Origin: JAVXTH01 sp036642795
GTDB taxonomy: Bacteria > Bacillota_I > Bacilli_A > Erysipelotrichales > Erysipelotrichaceae
Direction: 5' to 3'
Length of the DNA: 64,000 bases
Assembly (NCBI GenBank): GCA_036642795.1
Contig: JAVXTH010000002.1
Span: 1-64,000, forward strand
The translations under genes were made by a program, and so were the position numbers. Each line of letters begins with the position of its first letter. Position 1 is the first letter of the stretch. A model generated the notes under the pieces. It made no database searches. It worked only from the letters and a program-made list of their open reading frames with translations, and had not been told where the DNA came from. Below, piece by piece: positions 43,588-51,497 of this stretch.

Positions 43588-45525
43588 TTAAATTTTAATT
43601 CCGATTTCTACCCCATCTCGCACGGCTTCAAGTGCTTGGGCTGGTGCATGAGCATCCCCAATCAGATAGATTTCTTTTGTTGAATCTTTTAAAGTTTCAT
43701 ATAATGCATTCTCTGATTTTGAGCCACAAGCATAAATAATATGCGTTAAATTACTTAATGTAATTGCTTGGCCACGACTTTCAATATAAGCGCTGTTTCC
43801 TTCCACCTTACAGAGTTTAGTAGAAGGCATCATTTTAATGTTAGCTGCACTTAAGCGTTTCATCATTACTCCATAATTACTTGGTACCATATCACCTGCG
43901 ATTTTATCTAACATATCAATCATCGTAATATGAAGTTCGCCAAGTTTTTGATGAACTAATGTTTCACACACTTCACAACCAACAATACCTCCACCAACAA
44001 TTAGAATATTACCACCAAGAATACTTACATCTTTGTTTAATACTTGTTGGGCAAGGATTGCTTTAGAAGCATCTACCCCTTCAATTGGTGGAATAATTTC
44101 CTTGGCACCGGTTGCGATAACAATTGTATCGGGATGATATGGATCAATTATTTCTTGATTTGCTTCAACACCCAATTCAATCTTTACTTGATGTTTCGCA
44201 AGTTGTTTACTTAAATAAATAACCCATTTACTAATATCTTGTTTATAAGGAGGCACACAAGCTACTTTTAGTTGTCCACCTAGTGAATCACTCTTTTCAA
44301 GTAGAATAACTTCATGACCACGCTTTGCAAGGGTATCGGCACAAGCCATACCACCAATGCCACCACCAACAACAACGACTTTCTTTTTATGGTCGGTTGC
44401 TTTTAATTCAAGTTCTTCTTCTCTTCCAAGGGCTGGATTAATAACACAAGAAGCTGGTTTACGTTTGGTTTGTTCACCAACACAACCTACCCCACAACTT
44501 GCACATGGAGCAATATCGTCATATTCTTGACGTTCACACTTCTTAATATAATCACTATCAGCTAACAAAGCACGACCAAAGACAATTCCATCCACCTGTT
44601 TGCTATCTAATAAATACTCAGCATACTTTGGATCCATAATCTTTCCTACCACGATAACCGGTACACTTGATACTGCCTTAATTGCTTTGGCTTGAGGAAC
44701 ATTTAATCCTTCAACTTCCCCATCACATGGAATAATTTTATTAGGTTGTTCATATTGAGTACCACCACTTACTTCAAAGGCATCGATGCCATGTTGAATT
44801 AATTGTGGAATTAAATATAACATATCTTCTACTGTATTACCTTGCGAATTTTTTTCACTTCCACTCATTCTTAATACAATTGGGAAGTCTTTACCACATT
44901 TCTCTTTGATCGCATCGATAACTTCAAATAATAAACGAGCGCGATGATCAAGAGATCCACCATATTCATCACAACGCTTATTGCGCATTGGGGATAAGAA
45001 ACTACCTAATAACATATAAGCATGAGCACAGTGTAATTCAATTCCATCAAAGCCAGCAAGTTTTGCTAGGTAAGATGTATTTGCATACATTGCGATAATG
45101 CCAGGAATTTCTTCTACTGTTAAGGCTCTTGTTTTTTGTCCCATCGAATTGATGTAACAACTACTAGCAAGTGGTGCAATACCATGAAATGCAATCACAC
45201 TTTCTGGTCCTGGATGAGTAATTTGAGGAATGATTTTAGCTCCACTTTGATGTACCTTTTCAATAAAGCTTTGATAAGATCCTAAATTATTCTCACTTAG
45301 ATATAAGGTATTACCTAAATATGGCATCCGTGGATCAACTGATAAAGCATCGGTAATAATACAGCCAACGCCACCTTTTGCCCTTTTTAACCAATATCCT
45401 TGTAGCTTAGGGCTAATACTTCCATCATCACTTTCATAACCAAGTGACATCGGTGCCATAAAGCTACGATTCATTACATTCATACTACCAATTTTTAATG
45501 GTGTAAATAATGCACTTTTATTCAT
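43588..45525 (-). CDS. Flavin/Fe-S ene-reductase resembling BaiH
   Basis: Old-yellow-enzyme/2,4-dienoyl-CoA-reductase-type oxidoreductase, 645 residues. An FMN TIM barrel (1 to about 345) holds THPGPESV, LHCAHAYM and SPMRNKRCDEYGGS; the 4Fe-4S cysteines CASCGVGC near 340 and a fourth Cys follow; then an FAD/NAD(P)H domain with VVVGGGIGGMACA (about 382-394). Compared with the BaiH sequence as I remember it, the barrel motifs, SGGTQYE and PCASCG agree closely. BaiH reduces a bile-acid enone; related enzymes reduce steroid hormones or enoates. Substrate not proven. It lies 11 bases downstream of its BaiCD-like partner. Confidence 0.87.
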   Translation of the reverse strand: MNKSALFTPLKIGSMNVMNRSFMAPMSLGYESDDGSISPKLQGYWLKRAKGGVGCIITDALSVDPRMPYLGNTLYLSENNLGSYQSFIEKVHQSGAKIIPQITHPGPESVIAFHGIAPLASSCYINSMGQKTRALTVEEIPGIIAMYANTSYLAKLAGFDGIELHCAHAYMLLGSFLSPMRNKRCDEYGGSLDHRARLLFEVIDAIKEKCGKDFPIVLRMSGSEKNSQGNTVEDMLYLIPQLIQHGIDAFEVSGGTQYEQPNKIIPCDGEVEGLNVPQAKAIKAVSSVPVIVVGKIMDPKYAEYLLDSKQVDGIVFGRALLADSDYIKKCERQEYDDIAPCASCGVGCVGEQTKRKPASCVINPALGREEELELKATDHKKKVVVVGGGIGGMACADTLAKRGHEVILLEKSDSLGGQLKVACVPPYKQDISKWVIYLSKQLAKHQVKIELGVEANQEIIDPYHPDTIVIATGAKEIIPPIEGVDASKAILAQQVLNKDVSILGGNILIVGGGIVGCEVCETLVHQKLGELHITMIDMLDKIAGDMVPSNYGVMMKRLSAANIKMMPSTKLCKVEGNSAYIESRGQAITLSNLTHIIYACGSKSENALYETLKDSTKEIYLIGDAHAPAQALEAVRDGVEIGIKI

Positions 45526-45536
45526 ATCTTACCTCA

Positions 45537-47468
45537 CTAAATTTCTAATGCTGTTTTAAATCCTTCTTCAACAGCATTAAGTGCTCTTCTTGCTTTTAAT
45601 GCATCTCCAATTACATAATAAGGAATGTTATGTTGCTTACAAGCTTTGATTAATTCACTTGAATCATTGCTACGAGAACCAACTGCCATAACAACACTAT
45701 CACAGGCAACTAATTCTTCTTTTCCATCTCTTTCACAAACAACTCCATTTTTATTTAATGCTTTTGATTTTGTATTTGTAAGGATGTTCACTTTTAACTG
45801 TGCCATTTTACTCATTACGGCAATTTTTCTTAAGCTTCCTAAATCTTTACCGGCCGCATCAAGCATTTCAATTACGCTTACTTGATGTCCTTTTGAAGCT
45901 AAATAATCGGCAACTTCTAGTCCAACAAGACCTCCACCAATTACTCCAACGCTTCCTTTCGCTTCAACCTTACCATCTAAAACATCATGAGCTAATAAAA
46001 CATTCATCAAATCACTATGTTCCAAATGTAAATCAATGGGACTTGCACCAATCGCAAATACTACTGTATCGGGTTTTTCTTCTTCAATCATTTTCGGATT
46101 AATCTTTACCCCAAAGCGTACTTGAACCCCTGAATTCATAACTTGTTCACCAAAGGATATCGCAGCTTGTTTCATTTCTGCTTTACCAGGAGCTTCTCCG
46201 GCCGTTAAGAATTGACCGCCAAGTTCTGCTTTCTCTTCAAAAATAATTGGATTATGATGTTTCTGTTTTAAAATTTTAGCGCATTCAAGTCCTGCCATTC
46301 CACCACCAACAATCCAAACATTCTTTGGCGTCGTAGTTGGTTCAATTTTTATTTCACCTTCATGCCCTAACATTGGATTTCTTAAACATGTGATAAATGG
46401 ACGATTTACTACATCACAAAAGCCATCATAACAGCCTTGGTTACAGCCAATACAATGAACGATTTCATTATCTTTATCGTTTTGTGCTTTGTTACAGAAC
46501 TCAGGATCTGCAAGTTGTGCACGTCCCATAACAATTAAATCGGCTTTATCTTCTTCTAATATTTCTTCTGCTTGTTTTGGCGTATTAATTCTTCCGACTG
46601 CAATTGTTAACATACCAGTTTCTTTACGAATTCTTGCCGCATTTTCCACATTAAAGCCACGTTCTACATCAATCGGTGGTACTTCATATAAAGATGCTGC
46701 GGTAATGATATTACCTCTAGAAATATCTAATACATCGACTCCTGCCTGTCCTGCAAGTTTACAGAAAGCAATCACTTCTTCGATTGTTAATCCATTTGGT
46801 AGATAATCATCATGCGCATCAATTCGCATAAAGATTGGCATATCACTTGGTAAGTTTTCTTTAATCGCTTTAATACATTCCAATGGGAAACGAGCTCGAT
46901 TCTCAAAGCTTCCTCCATATTCATCTTCACGATGATTAAATCCTGCACTTAAAAATGAATGGGGTAGATAATTATGAGCACAATGGAATTCAACACAATC
47001 ATAACCAGCTAAAGCAGCGCGTTTTGCTGCTTTCCCAAAGCATCCTACGATTTCATCAATTTCTTCTTTGGTAATTGCTGGCACACTGAATGGTCCCATA
47101 TTCATATCACTTACGACATACATCTTAGCTTTAGGATCCATTGAAACGGCAATGCTTCCCTGCCATAATTGTACGCCTGCTTTTCCACCATTTTGATGAA
47201 TTGCATCAACCAATGCTTTATGACCTTCCACATATTCATCTTCACTAATGGATACGAAATGAGCTGGTGCGCTTAATGTTTGAACACTGCTTACTTCGAC
47301 AATGTTTAGTCCACATCCACCTTTTGCTCTTGCTGCATGGTAATCAATTAAACGTTGGGTAATATGGCTTGTTTCATCTGCCATACGTGTACCCATAGCA
47401 GGCATAATAACACGATTTTTAAGTGTTAGCCCTTTGATTTTACATGGTGAAAATAATTTCTTGTACAT
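45537..47468 (-). CDS. Flavin/Fe-S ene-reductase resembling BaiCD
   Basis: 643-residue paralogue of the downstream gene with the same FMN barrel, Fe-S and FAD layout. EFHCAHNYLPHSFLS, FNHREDEYGGSFENRARF, ISRGNIITAASLYEVPP and CIGCNQGCYDG agree with BaiCD as I remember it. BaiCD reduces the delta-4 bond of 3-oxo-delta-4 bile acids. AAGGAGG precedes the ATG. The pair would give two stereo- or regio-selective C=C reductases in one operon behind an AraC-type regulator. No other bai genes (baiB, baiA, baiE, baiF, baiG) are present. Confidence 0.87.
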   Translation of the reverse strand: MYKKLFSPCKIKGLTLKNRVIMPAMGTRMADETSHITQRLIDYHAARAKGGCGLNIVEVSSVQTLSAPAHFVSISEDEYVEGHKALVDAIHQNGGKAGVQLWQGSIAVSMDPKAKMYVVSDMNMGPFSVPAITKEEIDEIVGCFGKAAKRAALAGYDCVEFHCAHNYLPHSFLSAGFNHREDEYGGSFENRARFPLECIKAIKENLPSDMPIFMRIDAHDDYLPNGLTIEEVIAFCKLAGQAGVDVLDISRGNIITAASLYEVPPIDVERGFNVENAARIRKETGMLTIAVGRINTPKQAEEILEEDKADLIVMGRAQLADPEFCNKAQNDKDNEIVHCIGCNQGCYDGFCDVVNRPFITCLRNPMLGHEGEIKIEPTTTPKNVWIVGGGMAGLECAKILKQKHHNPIIFEEKAELGGQFLTAGEAPGKAEMKQAAISFGEQVMNSGVQVRFGVKINPKMIEEEKPDTVVFAIGASPIDLHLEHSDLMNVLLAHDVLDGKVEAKGSVGVIGGGLVGLEVADYLASKGHQVSVIEMLDAAGKDLGSLRKIAVMSKMAQLKVNILTNTKSKALNKNGVVCERDGKEELVACDSVVMAVGSRSNDSSELIKACKQHNIPYYVIGDALKARRALNAVEEGFKTALEI

Positions 47469-47510
47469 AAAATATTACCTCCTTGTATGTTTATACGTAT
47501 ATTATAACGC

Positions 47511-47516
47511 TTACAT
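47511..47516 (-). promoter_or_regulatory. -10 element for the ene-reductase pair
   Basis: TATAAT on the minus strand 43 bases before the first reductase, without a recognisable -35 at the right spacing. That pattern fits activator-dependent transcription, plausibly by the adjacent AraC-type protein. Confidence 0.5.
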
Positions 47517-47551
47517 TTTAAGAGATATATTCAAATATTGAAGTTTTATTA

Positions 47552-48748
47552 TCATTTTCTAGAAAATTGATTTCGATAATCACTCGCTGTTTGATTTGTG
47601 TATTGCATCATCATTCGCTGAAAAGTAACTAAAGAATCAAATCCACATTTTGTTGATATACTTGTGATGCTTTCTTTGCTTGCTCTTAAAAAGCTTTGCG
47701 CATAAGTAATTCTTGTTTCATCAATGATATCATTGATGCTTTGATTAAATAATTGTTGGACCATTGTTTTTAATGAATATTCTTTTAATTGAAACTCATC
47801 CGCTATGATCTTACTATTTAATTTTTCATTATAATGAAGATGAATAAACTGTAAAATCTGTAAGAGTAAACTCGATTGATTGATAACTAGTTCCTTCTTT
47901 TCAATCATTGCGTATTGATATTCTCTCGGTGTCATATTTGTAAATCGTTTAAATACACGATAAAAATGTGTCATAGAACTATAATTTAATAAATCACATA
48001 TATAAGGAATGGTTAATTCTGAATAATGAAGTAAGGCACAAGCATTGACGACCTTTCCAAATTGTTGAAGTTGAAAGAAAGTATAACCACAAGCTTCTTT
48101 GATCTTTCGATTGATATAAGCACTACTTAAATGAAAATCGGTTGCCATATCATCCAAAGAAAAGTCTTCACCGGTAGCTAAAATTATTTTTAAAATGATA
48201 GTCCAAATAGTATTACTATCTTCATTCTTCACAATTCCTTCAAAGGCAAAACGACAATAGTAACTATGTAAAGATAAAGTTTCATAAGCTATAATGTTCG
48301 TACCATTAAAGCGTTGTTCTTTCTTTTCTTCCATCATATCAAACATAATGGCTTCAATTTTCTCAAGATTCTTCCCTTCTAATTGAACCATCGCTTTGGT
48401 ATCGTACATAAGGGATGCATTCGCATGTTGAGGGTGCTTCTCCCAACACATATACATAAATAAACCAATATAAAATTCGATACAAACAAGATCTAAAGGT
48501 ATTTTAATATCGTGAAAATGATAAAAATGATGCATATATAAACATAAAAAGGAACCTTTTTTAATTGGAAAATCAACCCCATTAATACAAATCGTCGCTT
48601 CACCTGAAAAAACATAAACAAGAATCACTCGTTCATGAATAAATTGTTTTGTGTCTTGATCAATTTTCATTCTTGTTATGATAATATCCTGTTCACGAAG
48701 ATTTTGATGATGATCAATACCGGTATACCAATCGTCTTGTTGTTTCAT
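47552..48748 (-). CDS. AraC-family regulator with two HTH domains
   Basis: Regulator of 398 residues. A cupin-like N-terminal sensing domain (VFSGEATICINGVDFPIKKG) and helical linker are followed by one AraC DNA-binding domain at about 190-280 (LDDMATDFHLSSAYINRKIKE ... YSSMTHFYRVFKRFTNMTP) and a second at about 300-398 (IADEFQLKEYSLKTMVQQLF ... FDSLVTFQRMMMQYTNQTA). A single such domain normally contains both helix-turn-helices, so two full domains is unusual. Start at 48748 follows GGTG. It lies upstream of and parallel to the reductase pair, the likely target. Confidence 0.88.
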   Translation of the reverse strand: MKQQDDWYTGIDHHQNLREQDIIITRMKIDQDTKQFIHERVILVYVFSGEATICINGVDFPIKKGSFLCLYMHHFYHFHDIKIPLDLVCIEFYIGLFMYMCWEKHPQHANASLMYDTKAMVQLEGKNLEKIEAIMFDMMEEKKEQRFNGTNIIAYETLSLHSYYCRFAFEGIVKNEDSNTIWTIILKIILATGEDFSLDDMATDFHLSSAYINRKIKEACGYTFFQLQQFGKVVNACALLHYSELTIPYICDLLNYSSMTHFYRVFKRFTNMTPREYQYAMIEKKELVINQSSLLLQILQFIHLHYNEKLNSKIIADEFQLKEYSLKTMVQQLFNQSINDIIDETRITYAQSFLRASKESITSISTKCGFDSLVTFQRMMMQYTNQTASDYRNQFSRK

Positions 48749-48866
48749 CTTTATCACCACTTACATTATAATCAAATAATGAAATGATTACTAGATAAGA
48801 TTGAGCAATTAAATAGTATATAGTAAAGTAAATATGTTATTATATGGAAATTAAGTGAGGTATATT

Positions 48867-49502
48867 ATGTTTGAAATTAATAATTTAAAATTTAAAAATA
48901 TCCTAAAGATTGATCATTTAATTATGGATCGTCCCATCACATGTATGGTTGGAACAAGTGGTAGTGGTAAAACAACCCTACTTAAAATGTTGAATCGTTT
49001 ATATGATGCGCAAGAAGGAGAAATATTTTATAATCATAAAAACATTAAAGAAATAAATCCGATTCAATTACGTCGACAAGTCATTATGTTAGGGCAAACA
49101 CCAATTATTTATCCAGGTACAATTGAAGATAATTTACAAATTGGTTTAGTTTTTAGTGAGAAAAAATTAGCGGATCAAGCAACCTTAAAAAGTTATTTAA
49201 AGAAAGTGAATTTAGATAAAGAACTAGATGATTCCTGTAACAAACTATCTGGTGGAGAAAAACAACGTTTATGTCTTGCAAGAGTTATGTTAATGAATGG
49301 TGATGTTTATTTATTAGATGAACCAAGTTCTGCCTTAGATAAAGAAACAGAACTCTTTATGATTCATAATCTAATTGAATTTGTATTAGAAAAACAAAAG
49401 ACATTGATTATGGTAACCCATTCAAGTGAAATTGCAAGCGCCTATCCCCACAGCATTATGAAACTAGTACAAGGAACTTGTGGAGGGTATGAACATGAAT
49501 AA
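48867..49502 (+). CDS. ABC ATPase, FetA-like
   Basis: Compact ATPase of 211 residues: GTSGSGKTT (Walker A), LSGGEKQRLCLARV signature, VYLLDEPSSALD (Walker B). Its short length and the UPF0014 permease after it match the FetAB pair, proposed to export iron in E. coli. The start at 48867 follows GAGGT. It overlaps fetB by eight bases. Confidence 0.87.
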   Translation: MFEINNLKFKNILKIDHLIMDRPITCMVGTSGSGKTTLLKMLNRLYDAQEGEIFYNHKNIKEINPIQLRRQVIMLGQTPIIYPGTIEDNLQIGLVFSEKKLADQATLKSYLKKVNLDKELDDSCNKLSGGEKQRLCLARVMLMNGDVYLLDEPSSALDKETELFMIHNLIEFVLEKQKTLIMVTHSSEIASAYPHSIMKLVQGTCGGYEHE

Positions 49503-50274
49503 TGCCGTGATGGACTTATCCATTTTTAATTTAATGATTGCCTATATCTTTGTTTTATTATTACTCGTAATCTTTAAGACAAGAGGAATACATCGAGAAC
49601 GCATGATTTTAATTGCGACGATGCGGATGAGTATTCAATTAACGATTATGGGATATATCCTAATGTATGTCTTTAAACATCCCAGTTGGTGGTTAACTTT
49701 AATCATGTTGATTGTCATGCTTTCTTTTGCCATGTATAACGCCATCAAAAGAGTGAAAATCCCATTGCCGAAAGAATTAAAGAAAATCGTTGTTCTTTCC
49801 ATGAGCATTGGCTTCATCTGTACCGTTGCTATTTTTATGATTGCCGTATTAAAAGTAACCCCCTTTTATAATCCTCAATATGTCATTCCCATCTCTGGAA
49901 TGATCATTGGAAATGCAATGACTGGAATCGCCCTTGGGGCAAATCGACTCAGCAGTAATATGCAAGATCATCGAGAAGCGATTGAGAATTCTTTGATGTT
50001 AGGTGCTTCTATAAAAGCAGCTTGTCATCGTGATGTAAACGATGCGTTTGATAGCGCGATTCTACCTACGATGAACAATATGTTAACGATGGGCATCGTT
50101 TCCTTACCAGGGATGATGACGGGTCAAATACTATCTGGGACTTTTCCCCTTACGGCGATTAAATATCAAATTGGAATCATGCTAGCTATCCTTGGTTGTA
50201 CTTCAATCACAGTAGTTATCTTTGTTGTTTTGGGGTATAAAACTTATTTCAATGCAAGTAGTGCCTTAAAATAA
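49495..50274 (+). CDS. UPF0014/FetB-family permease
   Basis: Membrane protein of 259 residues with about seven helices. RMSIQLTIMGYILMYVF, ISGMIIGNAMTGIALGANRL and the late LPTMNNMLTMGIVSLPGMMTGQILSG motif mark the FetB (YbbM) family. The start at 49495 gives GGAGG spacing of eight; an in-frame ATG at 49489 is too close to the ribosome site. With the ATPase it probably exports iron or another metal. Confidence 0.9.
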   Translation: MNNAVMDLSIFNLMIAYIFVLLLLVIFKTRGIHRERMILIATMRMSIQLTIMGYILMYVFKHPSWWLTLIMLIVMLSFAMYNAIKRVKIPLPKELKKIVVLSMSIGFICTVAIFMIAVLKVTPFYNPQYVIPISGMIIGNAMTGIALGANRLSSNMQDHREAIENSLMLGASIKAACHRDVNDAFDSAILPTMNNMLTMGIVSLPGMMTGQILSGTFPLTAIKYQIGIMLAILGCTSITVVIFVVLGYKTYFNASSALK

Positions 50275-50372
50275 AGATGAATTTTAATGATGTGAAAAGA
50301 TAACCATAATCCAACACAATTATACGTCATTTCTATGTTATACTGTGCTGTAAACAAAACGGAGGTATTCAT

Positions 50373-51464
50373 ATGACATGGCAAGAAATGCTTAAAAATA
50401 ACGTGACAAAAGCAGAAGAAGTAAAAGACTTACTTCATTTAAGTGAGGATGAAGTTAATAAATTAGATTGTATTCTAGAAAAGTTTCCAATGTCGGTTAC
50501 TCAATATTATCTATCTTTAATTGATCCAAGTGATCCAAACGATCCAATTCGTAAATTATGTATTCCCTCAATTTCTGAAACTGATTTAAGTGGAAATTTT
50601 GATACCAGTGGAGAAGCAAGTAATACCATTATTGCGGGGATGCAACATAAATACAAACAAACCGCTTTAATTCTATCAACCAATCGTTGTGCAAGTTACT
50701 GTCGACACTGTTTTCGTAAGCGTTTGGTTGGTTTAAGTGATAATGAAATCATGAAGCATTTTGATGAAATGAATGATTATATTAGACAACATAAAGAAAT
50801 TACCAATGTATTAATATCCGGTGGTGATTCTTTTGTGAATAGCAATCAAGTAATCGAACAATACTTAAAGACTTTCTGTGAGATTGATCACCTTGATCTT
50901 ATTCGCTTTGGTACTAGAACCCCAGTATTTCTTCCCCAAAGAATTAGTGAAGATCAAGAGTTACTCGATCTTCTTGAATTCTATAATAAAAAGAAACAGA
51001 TTTATATTGTAACTCACTTTAATCATGAAAAAGAGATTACGCCAGAAGCAATAAAAGCGGTTCAAGCTTTAATGAAAATTGGTATTCCAGTTAAGAATCA
51101 AACCGTCTTATTAAAAGGTATCAACGATGATCCGATTGTATTAAGTAATTTATTAAAAGGCTTAACTAAAATAGGTGTTATTCCCTACTATATATTTCAA
51201 TGTCGACCTGTAAGCGGTGTTAAAGCACAGTTTCAAGTACCGATTGAGAAAGCTTATGCGATAATTGAAAAATGCAAAGCGCTTCAAAATGGTCAAGGGA
51301 AATGTTTTAAATATTGTATGTCACATGAGAGCGGTAAAATTGAAATTATCGGAAAACTTGAAAATGGTGAAATGATATTTAAATACAATCAAGCTAAGTA
51401 CGAAAAAGATGAAGGACGAATCTTCACAAAAAAACTTACAAAAGATCAAGCTTGGTTAGACTAA
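50373..51464 (+). CDS. KamA-family radical SAM protein (lysine 2,3-aminomutase-like)
   Basis: Radical SAM enzyme of 363 residues with CASYCRHC giving the 4Fe-4S cysteines C106, C110 and C113. Motifs LISGGDSF, RFGTRTPVFLPQRI, QTVLLKGINDD and IPYYIFQCRPVSG follow the lysine 2,3-aminomutase/EpmB pattern. The C-terminal GGGGK stretch holding the PLP lysine of true aminomutases is not seen; CMSHESGKIEI stands there, with a single lysine. It may be a divergent aminomutase or a different reaction. GGAGG precedes the ATG. Single gene with its own terminator. Confidence 0.85.
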   Translation: MTWQEMLKNNVTKAEEVKDLLHLSEDEVNKLDCILEKFPMSVTQYYLSLIDPSDPNDPIRKLCIPSISETDLSGNFDTSGEASNTIIAGMQHKYKQTALILSTNRCASYCRHCFRKRLVGLSDNEIMKHFDEMNDYIRQHKEITNVLISGGDSFVNSNQVIEQYLKTFCEIDHLDLIRFGTRTPVFLPQRISEDQELLDLLEFYNKKKQIYIVTHFNHEKEITPEAIKAVQALMKIGIPVKNQTVLLKGINDDPIVLSNLLKGLTKIGVIPYYIFQCRPVSGVKAQFQVPIEKAYAIIEKCKALQNGQGKCFKYCMSHESGKIEIIGKLENGEMIFKYNQAKYEKDEGRIFTKKLTKDQAWLD

Positions 51465-51465
51465 G

Positions 51466-51497
51466 AAAAAGAAATGGATATTATTCCATTTCTTTTT
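51466..51497. terminator. Bidirectional terminator between kamA-like and HD-GYP genes
   Basis: An 8-bp stem GAAATGGA/TCCATTTC (51471-51478 with 51485-51492) is extended by A5/T5 on both sides, so it serves both converging genes. Confidence 0.9.
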
